Shown: positions 20,436 to 31,640 of the stretch, piece after piece
Layout of the letters: every line of letters begins with the position of its first letter
How positions within the stretch are numbered: position 1 is the stretch's first letter
Assembly (NCBI GenBank): GCA_030762935.1
Contig: CM060895.1
Span: 32,726,501 to 32,790,500 of the forward strand
Length of the DNA: 64,000 bases
Origin: Hymenopus coronatus
Lineage: Eukaryota; Arthropoda; Insecta; Mantodea; Hymenopodidae
Reading direction: 5' to 3'
Notes under the pieces: generated by a model
Database searches by the model: none
What the model was told of the DNA's origin: nothing
What the model saw: the letters and a program-made list of their open reading frames with translations, nothing else
Made by a program: the position numbers and the translations under genes

Positions 20436-20660
20436 TCAGCTCGCAAAGTTATGGAAAGCTACACACATTTAAAACATTTGACAATCACTTCGGTTTCCTG
20501 CATTTCCTTTGTACCTACAATGAAGCACATACGAAACATCTAAATCTGAAAACGTTTATATTTTTTATGAAAATAGCAGAAATATAAGTTGTTTAAAGAA
20601 AAGTTTGTAGAATGATGTGTAGAGAAAGTCATGTAAATATAATGCAAAATAATTTTTGTA
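20436..20660 (+). mobile_element. TH repeat (probably subfamily B), degenerate right-end fragment
   Basis: ACATTTAAAACATTTGACAA, CACTTCGGTTTCCTGCATTT, CCTACAATGAAGC and GTAGAGAAAGTCATGTAAAT follow the B order with many changes. Confidence 0.65.
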
Positions 20661-21127
20661 CAATTACAAGCACATTTGAATATGTTGACCTCGCACGGGA
20701 AAGATATTAAGGGCGAATTCACACTGAATCTAGGTCATATAGGGAGAAGGGCTCGAAACCACAACCTGCGGTTACACAGCTGCCCTACCTTAACGAGATC
20801 AACATTACACGCTTACCAACTTCAGAAGTTTCGCACACCAAGTCGGTTACAACATATAGTCAGTAAACATTGCCTGTAGGTAGGCATGTTGGATATTGTG
20901 CGATAAAACAAAATGTCGTATTTTCTAGGTTAAAATGGTGTAATCTTTGCCATATTTAACTGTTCTCCGATATTTAGTGGTACAATTAAATTGCAAAGTA
21001 ATGTGAATTTGAAAATAACAACACAAACACCATAATCCCCGAAATACAAACAAATTTCCATAATATTTAAGGTTTTCACCAATGGACAAAATATCTTAAT
21101 GGATAGTCACTATTTTGCAACTCTGTA
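20661..21127. other. Mostly unassigned; weak tRNA-like segment
   Basis: On the minus strand at about 20745-20800, AGGTAGGGCAGCTG and GGTTTCGAGCCC are spaced like boxes A and B of a tRNA-derived SINE head. No matching body family was found. The rest shows nothing I can name. Confidence 0.35.
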
Positions 21128-21888
21128 ATTTTTACTTTCTCTACACATAATATGTACATTGTGTATATATATGGTATTGTATTGCGCCCAAAAATCCGAT
21201 ACTGAGATTATATATATTTTGAGACCCCCTGAATATAAAAAAGTATTTTTATATAAACATCAATATGTGTGTGGAGGGGATCCAAGAATGCGACATAAAG
21301 ATTTTCAACAAAATCCTCCCACCCCCAACTACATTTTACGTAGAAATGTTCGATATTTTGATTTTCTCAAAATTGGCTCTAACGATTTTGATTAAAATCT
21401 CATATATTTAAGATATTTACATGACAAATAAAATGTATGTCTTGAATTTTCTGGGAACATGTTCTGATGACCTCTTTATGCTGGATGATTTTTATTTAAT
21501 TTTGGATAACTGGTAAACTATAAGAAATAGACAAAGTTGATACACAAAAAATGTAGATCTCGATGAAACACATAATTTATGTCAGATCCATTTTTTCCGT
21601 GGAGTTGGCTGTTTTCGAGTCATTCCTTCTTATTGATTTCAGTTTTAAAATACCTTCAAACATTTCTCATATGGGAACTTCACAACGCCTGGCCACACAA
21701 AGAAACGAATTTCAATTCCATATCAACCACACTTTAAAGCATTTGACTGTCGTTTTATTTTAGTGTATTCCTTTAGTTTCCTTCAATCTATAAGGAACTA
21801 AGAAATGAGAATATATGAAGAATAGGCTTATTATCATTAATTTGTTACAGAGATGTAGAAAAAGTCATGTGAATGGAATACATCAGAT
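21128..21888 (+). mobile_element. TH repeat with internal deletion
   Basis: The hairpin end is at about 21131-21172 (right arm degraded to TATATATATGG). A deletion removes most of the microsatellite and the near-palindrome: the GTGTGTGG remnant at 21268-21275 is followed by ATCCAAGAATGCGACA. Right end ATACATCAGAT at 21878-21888. The right half is B-like (CTTTAAAGCATTTGACTGTC). Confidence 0.88.
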
Positions 21889-22313
21889 TTATTTTTCATC
21901 TTAACCACAAATTAAACAATAATCAATTGAGTACACTTTTGATACGTACCCCATATTTGTTTCGTGTGTTTACAAAAGTTACTTAAGTTTCTCCAATGTG
22001 TGGGTGATTTTCTTGACGAACTTTCGTCTAATTTTTCTTCTGCCATCACTGTACATATTCGCAAGTGTTTCTTGTTTCTTTATCGATTTATTCACAAGAT
22101 TGTAAACTGAAGTTCTGGAAAGAGCCGATTACTTAGAATAATTCAGGATGAATTCTTCCTGAACGCAATAGTAATTCGTATATAAAATAAGATTTAAATA
22201 TTTTTGCATATACATGTTGCTAAAGATAACTGATAAAGTAAACATATCTTCCAAAATGAATGAACTACTGACGCTAATGATATGGTAACAGACAGAATAG
22301 AAAAACTGACTGC
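21889..22313. other. Unassigned DNA
   Basis: No TH blocks or credible ORF seen. Confidence 0.35.
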
Positions 22314-22565
22314 CCCCGCGGTCGAGTGGTCAGCAAGCTGACTTCTAACCTGGAGGTCACGGGCTCGATTTCCGGCTGGGGCGGGGAATTTTTTTTAACC
22401 GGAATTATTCCCTATCCCCATAGAGTCTGGAAGTATGAATGTGAGAGTGAATGTGCGTGTATTTAGTAATATAAAGTTTAACCTAATGTTCTGAACCTAC
22501 AAGTGAAAAGCCCCCCATGTGAAAACAAAAAAATTGAAAGCCTGCCTTGAGTGCGGACTGTAACG
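22314..22565 (+). mobile_element. SINE A copy (tRNA-Glu-like head)
   Basis: The head CCCCGCGGTCGAGTGGTCAG to ACGGGCTCGATTTCCGGC is a degraded tRNA-like box A/box B pair. The body GGGGCGGGGAATTTTTTTT, AACCGGAATTATTCCCTATC, CATAGAGTCTGGAAGTATGA and AAGCCCCCCATG follows. Same family at 50888-51190 and 56631-56887, and degraded at 26125 and 30930. Confidence 0.85.
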
Positions 22566-23665
22566 ATATCATGAAGCATTTTATATATCTGCACTTTCTG
22601 CATTCGTTTTGGTTTCGCTGAGCGAGAGCGCTGCTTATCTTTGTTTATCCCTCGTCACTAATTTGGGTTTTCGGTCACAAGCAATGTTTTTGTTTGTCAA
22701 CAAAATTTAAAAATAAATTTTTGTTTCTACCACTAAGCTCTATTTCCAAAGAAGTGTAACACACTAACATTTCCCTAATCAGCTGATTGGTCAGCAGATA
22801 TACAAATTCTTTTAGTATGTGATGTAGAGGTGGAACTCAAACCGCAGCGTGACAGATTGATATACAACCTCTAGCAGACTCAACCCATAACTTGCTCTGT
22901 GACACGAGAAAACGTCCTGTTCATAAATTTCTTTTAAAATAAAGGATCGATATTTTTAAACGATCACAAATTTAACAGTCTCCCCACCCACTTTTCGTTC
23001 ACAATTTTTTCTCTCCTGGAGGCGGTGCCATGGCCATAACTTCACTTCTTAGCGGGAGGGGAAATCTCTTATTTCAGCTGATGGAAAGCTTTAGAACAAT
23101 AAAGCACCGTTTAGATCTGCAGTAGTATCGGATTAGCGCACTGAAGCTCATCGGTTCTCCAGTTTTCTTTGCTTTGTTTTCAAGCTCTTATTTACTAAAC
23201 TGTATCGGGGTTTATTTAAAAAACTGCGTGGTATGAAACGAGATACGTACTGATTAAAGGTTCTTAAACAAATTTATTGTTAAACATAAAATATAAAATT
23301 CACGTTCTAAACCGTATCTCTAGTGATACGGTAATAATGGTTTTAGTAGTTAGCAGTAAATATACATTTGTGTAGTCTAACTACCGGTCCACGGGCCACA
23401 TAGGGTCCCAGAAGGATTTTATTACGTCCGCTATATACATCCTGGAATTCCTAAGTGGAGCATAAAGCATCGTTATGATGTTTCCTTGAACGGATTTGAA
23501 TTTCTAGTTCGTGATTTCGCCGCCAAGCGGCATGGTGACGAGGGATCAGTTCGTTGCCAACAGATGGCAGTGTAAGACGAAATCACAACTTGTGTACGCA
23601 AAATGGCGGAATTTGCCCAGGAACATTCTTCTTTGGAGGTATGGGTTCTTTTACGTGCAAATTTA
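22566..23665. other. 1.1 kb of unique DNA
   Basis: The longest stretch in the first half without a recognised repeat. AATCAGCTGATTGGTCAGC (22779-22797) contains a short palindrome, and ACCGTATC...GATACGGT (about 23312-23333) is a small inverted repeat. Open frames near 23511-23811 overlap the SINE B start and look like chance. I cannot assign a function. Confidence 0.35.
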
Positions 23666-23905
23666 TGCCGATCCCGATGTCCTCGCTCGCTAAAGAGTCT
23701 CGCTTTGGCGCTTCGTGGTGCACAGGATCGTGGGTTCGAGTTCCGCTTTGGGCATGGGTGTTTCTAAATGTGTCTATGTTTGTGTATGTATATGTAAAAG
23801 GAAAACGTTAAGAATAATGTCTACTAAGGAAATATAGGACACTGGGAAAAATGGAGAGAAAAAAGGAATATAGCGCCCGAGTCCGGAACTGTATTTTTTT
23901 TTTTT
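23666..23905 (+). mobile_element. SINE B copy
   Basis: The head CTCGCTCGCTAAAGAGTCTC (box A) and TGGGTTCGAGTTCCGC (box B) is tRNA-derived. The body GTTTGTGTATGTATATGTAA and a tail region CCGAGTCCGGAACTG lead into a T-run. The same family is at 54511-54851, where box B is the canonical GGTTCGAGTCC. Confidence 0.82.
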
Positions 23906-23914
23906 GTTCAAAAA

Positions 23915-24075
23915 AATGAACATAACACGCGACCACTTGCTTTACTTCCCTTCTGAAGGTAGCAATGCTAAGAATATTTGCATACGAAAATATCCATCAC
24001 CCTTCGCCAGGTTTGAAATCGCAGTCTTGAGTCTAACACGGAAGCTACTACACCAGGGAGGCTAATATAGCAACA
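23915..24075 (-). mobile_element. SINE D copy
   Basis: On the minus strand: CCTGGTGTAGTAGCTTCCG (box A), GATTTCAAACCTGGCGAAGG (box B region), TTCTTAGCATTGCTACCTTC and AGAAGGGAAGTAAAGC. It parallels the SINE D body at 19023-19190 block by block. It lies tail-to-tail with the SINE B copy. Confidence 0.75.
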
Positions 24076-24109
24076 AAGTTAAACACCAATCCTCCATCAA
24101 AGAGTTAAT

Positions 24110-24360
24110 TTAGGTTATTTTCTTGAAAATACCTGATGTTTCATTCACACAACTTTCTCTACTCACTCTTCCACAAATTATTCTTACAAAAGCTTATTGT
24201 GAATCAGTTAAAAATCATCTTCATCAAAGAGTCAGTTCAGGATATTTTATTCAAAAAACTGAGACGTTCATTCGCATGAGTTTCTTAACTCACTCTTCTA
24301 TAGATTAGTCTTACAAAATCATATTTTTGTCATATTAGTTAATTGTATTTAATCAGATAA
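24110..24360 (-). mobile_element. Two degenerate TH right ends in tandem
   Basis: CCTGATGTTTCATTCACACA with CTTTCTCTACTCACTCTTCC (24131-24170), and a second GAGACGTTCATTCGCATGAG with TTCTTAACTCACTCTTCTAT (24260-24302), each followed by a TCTTACAAAA block. The shared CACTCTTC variant indicates a local duplication of a terminal unit. Confidence 0.65.
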
Positions 24361-24395
24361 ACTTTCAATTTATATTTGCAATTACGTTGTAAAAC

Positions 24396-24697
24396 ATAAC
24401 ACAACACACACTATTTATGCGATGGAGATGGCCATTTTAGAGATATTGCTTATTTTTGGTTTGAGATTTAAAATGATCAAAACTTTCTGACACGGGAAAT
24501 TGTTAACTCCTGACCAAGCAAAAAAATCAGTTTTAATTACACATACCAACCAGATTTTAGAAGATTTGACTATCATTAGGTCTAGTGTATACCCTTATCT
24601 CTTCTATTTACATGGAAGCAACATATAACATCATTTTTATTAATGTTTATCTCAATTAGCAAGCATTTGATAGAAGAATAAGCTTTTAATAATAATG
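24396..24697 (+). mobile_element. TH repeat (subfamily B), right-half fragment
   Basis: From AACACACACTATTTATG through TTCTGACACGGGAAATTGTT, TTTTAGAAGATTTGACTATC and CCTTATCTCTTCTATTTACA to AGAAGAATAAGCTTTTAATA. It is cut by the next TH copy before its terminus. Confidence 0.75.
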
Positions 24698-25500
24698 TTT
24701 ACTTTCTCTACACTCACTATGTACGTAGTGTACAGAGAAGGTATTACACTCCACCCAAAAATTAAGATATATATATTTTAGGGTCCCCTATATCCTAAAA
24801 AGGTCCTATGTGTGTATGTGCGTGTGTCCATGTGCCTGTGAACACGATAACTCAAAAACGAAAAGTCAGTAAAATACCAAACTTGGTATTTAAGTATAAT
24901 ATCTTCCAGGGATGCGACACGAAAGTTTTGAGAAAAATCCCCCCACCCCAAACTACCCTATACATAGAACTTTTTTCTCAAAAATGGCTCTAACGATTTT
25001 GATTAAAATTTCAGATATTAAACATATTTACCTGGCAAATGAAATGTATATCTTGAATTTTCTGGGCATAGGCTCTTAAGAGTAGTTTATTCTGGATGAA
25101 CTTTACGGACTTTTAAATAACTGCTAAACCGTCAGAGATGGACAAAAACTTACTACACAAAAAATGTATAGCACGTTAAAACACACACTTTATGTTATAT
25201 ACATTTTTTTTCGAGGAGTTCATCGTTTTTGAGACATTTCTTGTTTTTGGTTTCTGCTATGAAAAACTTATACTTTTCTCGTTCAGGATTTTGCCAACTG
25301 CTGTCCATACAACAAAGGAACTTCAGTGACATAGCAATCAGCTTATCACTTTAACCTACTTTTACTTACAAGGAAGCGAGGAATAAAACTATTTCTGCTA
25401 TTTTTTTCTGATTAGCATGAAGTAAACAGAAGTATAAGCTTTTTAACAATAATTTGTTCCAGAGATGTAGAGAAGGTCATGTGAATGGAACACATCAGAT
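24698..25500 (+). mobile_element. TH repeat, complete copy
   Basis: The hairpin at 24700-24742 has an altered stem (CTCTACACTCACTATGTACG). The block after AAAAATT is partly deleted, with GATATATATATTTTAGGG instead of the usual CGATACCGAGATT. GT tract 24809-24840; near-palindrome about 24876-24892; right end ACACATCAGAT at 25490-25500. Confidence 0.9.
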
Positions 25501-25535
25501 TTTTTTACATTAGTATATGTATAGAATTAGAATGG

Positions 25536-25612
25536 AATCCATCTGATTATTTAGGTGGAATGCAATACTTCCCGTACTTACTATACGTAGAACAGAAAGC
25601 AAAGATAAAAGC
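25536..25612 (-). mobile_element. TH hairpin-end fragment, degenerate
   Basis: TTAGGTGGAATGCAATACTT and TACTTACTATACGTAGAACA resemble the block and hairpin at the left end of a TH copy in minus orientation. Confidence 0.5.
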
Positions 25613-26124
25613 TATCTTAAAGTGGCATAAACCAAGTTACTATTTGGAAAAGGCATTGGCATTCTGAAGGTTTAGAATGTTAACATTTGAAGTAAAAAAA
25701 TTGACAATCAGCTACATAAGAATGAGGAAACATTTGACAGTTTGCCAAATATCCGGACTGCAGATGTTTCTACGTCGTAAGTTATCCATATACGAACCTC
25801 AATTTGCATTTCACGGAAACTTCCGCCCATTAAGCTGTAAGTTCTTAATGAAATTATGGCATTGTGCCCAAATTTAACCCACATCTACGCAGAAGAATCT
25901 AGAACGGATATATAAATATACAACAAATTAATTTAACGCAGCAAGTTAAGAGAAGAAAATAGGTAAATGGGTTAAATTATAAATATGCTAATTTACCCGC
26001 ATTTTGTGCTAAGTCAAAGATATATTTTTCCCCTGCAGATATAGTAACATTATTTTATTGGCCTTCATCCACGTAACATAATTAATAAATCCGCAGAACT
26101 GCAAAGTTAGATAGTTTCAAATAA
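25613..26124. other. Unassigned DNA
   Basis: An open frame of 66 codons (25677-25877) has no recognisable domain. No repeat family recognised. Confidence 0.35.
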
Positions 26125-26275
26125 AACTGTAGCACAGCCGATAGAGCACCTGATGTGCGAGGGATCTCGGTTTGAGTTCTCTCTAGCCAAGATTGTTCCA
26201 TATCCTACCCAGGGTCTGAAGTATGAATGATGTGTACGAGATCTAATGTACAATATCGCCCCCCCCATCCAAAAC
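26125..26275 (+). mobile_element. SINE A-like copy, degraded
   Basis: The head CACAGCCGATAGAGCACCTG and the box B-like CTCGGTTTGAGTTCTCTC are followed by TTCCATATCCTACCCAGGGT and CTGAAGTATGAATG, the SINE A body motif (TATCC...AGAGTCTGGAAGTATG). Confidence 0.55.
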
Positions 26276-26299
26276 AGAAATTCATGACTAGTAACAATG

Positions 26300-26487
26300 G
26301 CTTAAACACCTCATGTATATGACATGTTTATAACGAATAAAATGCATTTTTTGAATTATCTGGAAATAATATCTGAAGTCTTTTTCATTCTGAATATCAT
26401 TTGCATAATTGGTAAACCTAAGAGATAAGCAAAAGCCTTAACACAAAAAATGTAGACCTTATTATATCACATTTCCGTCAAATACAT
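26300..26487 (+). mobile_element. TH repeat, internal fragment
   Basis: ATGACATGTTTATAACGAAT, ATTATCTGGAAATAATATCT, TTTTTCATTCTGAATATCA and ACCTAAGAGATAAGC-like sequence follow the TH order. Degenerate; cut by the next copy. Confidence 0.7.
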
Positions 26488-26882
26488 GTTTACTTTCTCT
26501 ACATAGCACATGGTACGTAGGTAGAGAAGGCATTGTACTCCATTCAAAAATTCGACACCGAAACTTCACTTGTTTTAGGGTTATTCAGAAAGAAAGCATT
26601 TTAACCAAAATGTCCGTGTGTGTGTCCTTGAACACAATAACTCAAAACGAAAGTCGGTAAAATACCAAACTTAGCATTTTAAGTTTCATATCTTCCAAGG
26701 ATGAGACACGAACATTGCGAGGAAAATCCCTCCACCCCAAACTGTACTTTATATGGAAAAAAATTAAAAAATTTTGACTGTCTCAAATATGGTTGTACAA
26801 TTTTGATTAAAATATCGTATATTAAAGATATTTACACGACACATAAAAATTATATCTTGATTTTTTTGGGAATGGCCTCTAA
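26488..26882 (+). mobile_element. TH repeat, left-half fragment
   Basis: The hairpin at 26491-26530 has a changed stem (CTCTACATAGCACATGGTAC). Blocks continue to TTTTTTGGGAATGGCCTCTA. It is joined at about 26882 to the right part of an opposite-orientation copy. Confidence 0.82.
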
Positions 26883-27691
26883 TATACATCTCAGCAAAAA
26901 ATTATTGTTAAAAAGCAGAAATACTCTTAATACTTGCTTCCTTGTAAGTAGAAACGAAATAAGAGAGTACCATGGGCTAAAGTGATAGTCAAAAGCTGAT
27001 TGCTATGTGACTGAAGTTCCTTTGTTTGCATGGACACGAGTTGACAAATTCCTGAGTGAGAAAAGTATATTTTTTAAAGCTGTAACCAAAAACGAGGAAT
27101 ATCTCAAAAACGATCAACTCCACAAAAAAATATTATATAACAAACATTGTGTGTTTTAATGTGCTCTAAATTTTTTGTGTTGTAAGTTTTTGTCCATCTC
27201 TTACGGTTTAACAGTTATGCAACATTTTCGTAAAATGCATACAGAATAAAATAGTCTTCAGGGCTATTCCCAGAAAATTCAAGTCATACATATTATTTGC
27301 CAGGTAAATATCTTTAATATACGAAATTTTAATCAAAATCGTTAGCCATTTTTGAGTAAATCAAAAGTCTCGAAAAAAGTTCCACGTAAAGGGTAGTTGG
27401 GGGTGGGGGTTTTTTCTTGAAAATCTTCGTGTCGCGTCCTTGGAAGATACCAAGCTTAAAATACCAAGTTTGGTATTTAACGGTCTTTTCATTTTTGAGC
27501 TATACTGTCCGCAGTCACACTCACATGCACACACACACACAGACACACATGGATCTTTTTTCCAAAAATGCTCATTTTGGATACAGGAGAGCCCAAAATA
27601 TATATTTCCGGTTAAATCTCGGTATCGAATTTTGGGTGGAATGCAATATCTTCTCTATACACTATGTACATAGTACGTGTAGAGAAAGTAA
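26883..27691 (-). mobile_element. TH repeat, nearly complete, right terminus missing
   Basis: Begins ATACATCTCAGCAAAAAATT, lacking the first 30 bp or so with TCTGATGTG. Continues intact to the hairpin at 27652-27688 ending GTAGAGAAAGTA. CA tract 27510-27550; near-palindrome about 27459-27476. Confidence 0.88.
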
Positions 27692-28329
27692 TAAGATTTT
27701 CTAACAGACAAAATCGTCATTAGAAATACAAGGTCAATCAATCACACTTAGTTTCATTCGATTTTTAAAGCAGCCAAAGCACTGCATAGTAACCAATTGC
27801 AATGTATATAAAAACATCAGACACTAGACTTCTTTTGGATCATTATAAGCGATTTGTTTTACGCCCGACCAAAATCGCTTCCACTGGGAGATGGGAAACC
27901 ATTCAACCACTGGACCGGGATTTGTGTAAACATGTGAGTGGCAACCTTGCATATTTAACGTCACCTACATACATACCAGTTGGTAGTAGTCTATCGTGCG
28001 CGAGGTCGACAGTCAGATAAATGGACTTCGTGATTGCAGGTTAAAGATTCAGTGTCTCAGGAAGTACACAATGGATTTCACCTCGGGTCTGTAGGTATGT
28101 TTCTTCTTCTGTTTCTCTAGTTTATTTATTCCTAACCATGAGGTGTAAAACACAGCTGTAAGAAAGGTAAGACCACGTGGTATGTTAAGCACGTGTGTAT
28201 AAAAGACGAAACGTTTTTTAGCTTTCGCTGACATGTGTCTACGAGTAGAATAGGGCACATTCCAAATGGCGAAATTCTAAGACCAATCTTGAAATACTGA
28301 TTCATCTATTTGTTTTTAAGACAGCCTTC
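27692..28329. other. Unassigned unique DNA
   Basis: No recognised repeat. Short frames (up to 72 codons) without known domains. Confidence 0.35.
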
Positions 28330-28427
28330 TCTACTATGTACAGTAAGCAGGGGAATTTCTGTATTCCACCCGAAAATTCGATATCTTCACCAAAACATGT
28401 GGTTTGAGGCCCCCTGTACGAGTATTA
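28330..28427 (+). mobile_element. TH hairpin-end fragment
   Basis: CTCTACTATGTACAG, TTCCACCCGAAAATTCGATA and CAAAACATGTGGTTTGAGGC mark a short left-end piece, truncated at CCCCCTG. Confidence 0.65.
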
Positions 28428-28513
28428 TGAGCTAGAGAGGTTATTCTACTTCCGCCCAAAAATTCGATACCGAGATTTCACCGGAAATGCATAATTAGAT
28501 GTCTCCTGAATAA
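28428..28513 (+). mobile_element. TH hairpin-end fragment
   Basis: GAGCTAGAGAGGTTATTC, CCCAAAAATTCGATACCGAG and ATTTCACCGGAAATGCATAA repeat the same left-end blocks as the fragment just upstream, so two left ends lie in tandem. Confidence 0.7.
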
Positions 28514-29360
28514 AAATCTAATCTGTTACACTCACATGGTTTTCTCTAGCTGCTCTACAAACCTCCTACAAAAGATTATTCTTCTTTGTACACAATGCTA
28601 ATCGAGATAAATATTAGCACAACGTTATTACTTAGTTCCTAATAAGTAGAAGAGAATAAGGGAATGCGCTATGCTAAAATGATTGTGAAATGCTTTAAAA
28701 GCTATCGTTATGCGATTGTCATTGCAAATCACTTCTTTGCTTGGCCAGGAGTAGAACAAAAGAAAAGCGGACACTTCCTGTCTGAGAAAAGTTTAAATAC
28801 TTCACAATTGAAACCAATAACAAGAAATATTTCAGAAACGTTACCTCCACAACAAAAACGTAAAGGACATAAATTGTGTGTTTTTTTTTTTTTCGTGATG
28901 CACATTTTTTGTGTAGTAAATTTTTTCTCTACCTCTTACGGTTTAGCAGTTAAGCAAAATTCATCCAGAATATAGAGGTTTCAAGAGGCTATTCCCCCAA
29001 AATTCGAGATATACATTTTATTTCGGACATAAATAGCTTTAATATACGGGATTTTAATCAAAATCGTTAGCCTTTTTAAGAAAATCAAAATTTTCAAAAT
29101 TTGTTCCATGAAAAGGGTATTTTTAGTAGGGGATTTTTTTGAAAATCTCCGTGTCGCACTCTTGGAAGATTCTAAACCTAAATACCAAGACAGACACACA
29201 CACACACACACACACGGATCTTTTTTTAAAAATTCTTTTTTCGGACTCAGGGGACCCCAAAACATATATTTCCGGTGAAATCTCGGTATCGATTTTTTTC
29301 ATTACAATACCTTCTCTATCCCTATGTACATTGTACATATGGGGCTAGAGAAAGTAAAAA
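28514..29360 (-). mobile_element. TH repeat (subfamily B), nearly complete
   Basis: Right end AATCTAATCTGTTACACTCA with TTTTCTCTAGCTGCTCTAC. The B-specific region contains CTTTGCTTGGCCAGGAGTAG. The hairpin at 29310-29356 has the B stem: TCTATCCCTATGTAC on one arm and GTACATATGGGGCTAGAGA on the other. A deletion removes the near-palindrome; CA tract 29190-29216. Confidence 0.88.
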
Positions 29361-29831
29361 GGAATTTTAAAAAAGAGCTGAGCGCAAGTATGCGTGCCCG
29401 CAGCATATCTTTCTTATAGACGAAAAGTCCATGAAATACCAAACTTGGTATTTTAAGTTTAGTATCTAGGATCTGACACGAAGATTTTTTAAAAAGAAAT
29501 ACCTCCACACCAAATTACCCTTTACATGAAAGGGTTTTACGAAATTTTCGATTTTCTGAAAAATGGTTCTTGACTATTTTGATTAAAATAACACATGGTA
29601 AATATAAGGTATATCTTCAATTTGTTGCGAATACATTCTGAACTCCTCTAATTCTGAATGAGCTTTGCATAACCGATAAACTATAAGAGAAAGACAAACA
29701 CTTTTTACACAAAAATTAACCTCTCGTCAAAAACACCCAATTTAAAGCTAAACATTTCCTCATATTTCCTGTTATTGTTTCTATTTCAAATGCTTTAATT
29801 TTTATGAAACGGGAGGTAGTTATCGTTTTAT
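29361..29831 (+). mobile_element. TH repeat, hairpin end missing
   Basis: Starts around the GT/GC region (GCGTGCCCGCAGCATA). The near-palindrome is at about 29436-29452, and the copy goes on through ACACGAAGATTTTTTAAAAA, TTACCCTTTACATGAAAGGG and ATAAACTATAAGAGAAAGAC to TTTATGAAACGGGAG, then breaks off. Confidence 0.75.
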
Positions 29832-30000
29832 CTCTTTTTACTTTCTCTAGCATGTAATGTACAGTATACATTTTAGGTACGCAAGGTATTGTATTCGATC
29901 CAAAAATTCAACCGAGATATCACCGTAAACGTTTGAGACACCCTTGAATCAAGAAAACATTTTTACACGAGTAAGTGAGAGTGGACAGACATAACTAAAA
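29832..30000 (+). mobile_element. TH left-end fragment (subfamily B)
   Basis: TTTTTACTTTCTCTAGCATG, GGTATTGTATTCGATCCAAA and ACCGAGATATCACCGTAAAC, then a short GTGAGAGTGGACAG tract. Cut by the minus-orientation right end at 30003. Confidence 0.75.
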
Positions 30001-30002
30001 AA

Positions 30003-30529
30003 ATCTGATGTTTTCCATTCACACGACTTTCTCTACATTTCTGCAAAGAATATTATTAACAAGCTTATGCTTCTATTTACTTCATGGTTATTTAGAAAAA
30101 ATTAGCAGAAATAGTCTTATTACTTGCTTCCTTGTAAGTAGAAGCAAAATAAGGAAGTACCATAGATTAAAGTGATAGTCAAAAGCTGGTTGCTATGTGC
30201 CTTAAGTTCGTTTGTTTGTATGGACAGGAGTTGACAAATTTCTGTATGAGAAAAGTATATGTTTTTCAAAGCTGAAACCAATAACAAGGAATATCTCAAA
30301 ACTATCAACTCCACGAAAAAAATGTGTATGACATAAGTTGTGTGTTTTAATGTGCTCTGCATTTTTTGTGTGACAAGTTTTTGTCTATCTATTACCGTTT
30401 AGTAGTTATGCAAAATTCCGTAAAATTGATCCAGAATAAAGTAGTCACACACACGCACACACGTGGATACGTTTTCCAAAAACGCTGTTTTCGGATTCAG
30501 GAGGACCCAAAACATGTATTTCCGGTGAA
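30003..30529 (-). mobile_element. TH repeat with large internal deletion
   Basis: Right end ATCTGATGTTTTCCATTCAC through ATCCAGAATAAAGTAGTC (about 30445), then directly a CACACACGCACACACG tract and TTTCCGGTGAAA (about 30529). The middle blocks between are missing. The hairpin is also missing because the sequence switches orientation at 30530. Confidence 0.85.
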
Positions 30530-30895
30530 AAATTTAAAGAAACACCCCCCTCACCCCCAAATACCCTTTACATGGAAAGAAAAGTCGAAAATTTTAATTT
30601 TCGCAAGAACGGCTCCTAACGATTTTGATTAAAATCTCACATTTAAGATATTTACATGACAAATAAAATGTATATATTGAGTTTTCTGAGAATATCTTCT
30701 GAAGACCTCTTTATTCTGGATGAATTTTTCTGAATTTTGCATAACTAGTAAACCGTAAGAGATACACAGAAACTCACCACACAAAATATTTAGATCTTGT
30801 TAAAACACACAAATTATTTCATATGCATATTTGTTGTAGACTTGACCGTTTCTAAGATATTCCTTGTTATTGGTTTCAATTTTAAAATGGCAAAA
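30530..30895 (+). mobile_element. TH repeat, middle fragment joined to an inverted copy
   Basis: From AATTTAAAGAAACACCCCCC through TACCCTTTACATGGAAAG, TAACGATTTTGATTAAAATC, ACCGTAAGAGATACACAG and TTCCTTGTTATTGGTTTCAA to about 30895. It lies on the opposite strand from the segment it joins at 30529. Confidence 0.85.
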
Positions 30896-30929
30896 GTGTT
30901 GACTCTTGTATTGTTTATTCCTGGGTTTT

Positions 30930-31110
30930 TATTTCATTTAGTTTTATTTGTGTAATTCATTAAATCACACACAAACTCACGTTCATACTTCATGCATACT
31001 TCCAGATGTTGGGGAGAATATTGAATAATCTGGGCTATAGAAAAATTCCCCAACTCTCAGCCGGGTTTCAAAACTGGGACCCCCCACGCTTCGAATTGTT
31101 CAGCACTTTA
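30930..31110 (-). mobile_element. SINE A copy, degraded
   Basis: Minus-strand order: GGGTCCCAGTTTTGAAACCC (box B region) at about 31064-31083, GGGGAATTTTTCTATAGCCC, then CATCTGGAAGTATGCATGAA and GTGAGTTTGTGTGTG. It matches the SINE A body. Confidence 0.7.
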
Positions 31111-31357
31111 TCGTAACTTTAAAGTCCTGATAATTTTTAATTGTAGATGTATTGCATGAAAACAGTGTGGACGTTAAGGTCAGTATATAGCGTACAACTC
31201 TGTAAGCATTTGACTCGCTTCTGCTTTTGAGTCTAAACGAAATGTATAGAGTAGATATTTCTATAAAGTTTTATCAAAATGCAAATGAAGTAGATAGAAA
31301 AATGAACTCTCGTAAGAATAATTTTGTATAACCAGTAATAAACGATAGAAAGAAAAA
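31111..31357. other. Unassigned DNA
   Basis: Nothing recognised. Confidence 0.3.
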
Positions 31358-31640
31358 AAATCTGATGTGTTGTATTCACATAACTTTCTATATCTGTTCT
31401 GCAAAGTTTCTTATCCACATCATGATAAGCATTAACATAGTTCATCTTACTACTTAGGTCCTTATAAGCAGAAGGGAAAAAGGGAATATAAATCTTTTAA
31501 ATATAGATCGATATGTGAACAATTGAAATTCGGTTCAATTTGTATTTCCAGAAAAACAAAAGAGAGAAAAAACGAAAGGTGACCCCGTTTGAAAAGATGA
31601 AAAAGAATTTCTCAGAAACGGTCAGCCCTACAAAAAAAAA
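31358..31640 (-). mobile_element. TH repeat (subfamily B), right-end fragment
   Basis: ATCTGATGTGTTGTATTCAC with TTTCTATATCTGTTCTGC, CTTAGGTCCTTATAAGCAGA-like sequence and TTTCTCAGAAACGGTCAGCC. Ends where the next TH copy begins. Confidence 0.78.

Noticed and set aside
27860..27990. Possible SINE head on the minus strand
   Set aside because: A weak box A-like stretch exists (AGTGGTTGAATGG), but there is no convincing box B or matching body in other SINE copies.
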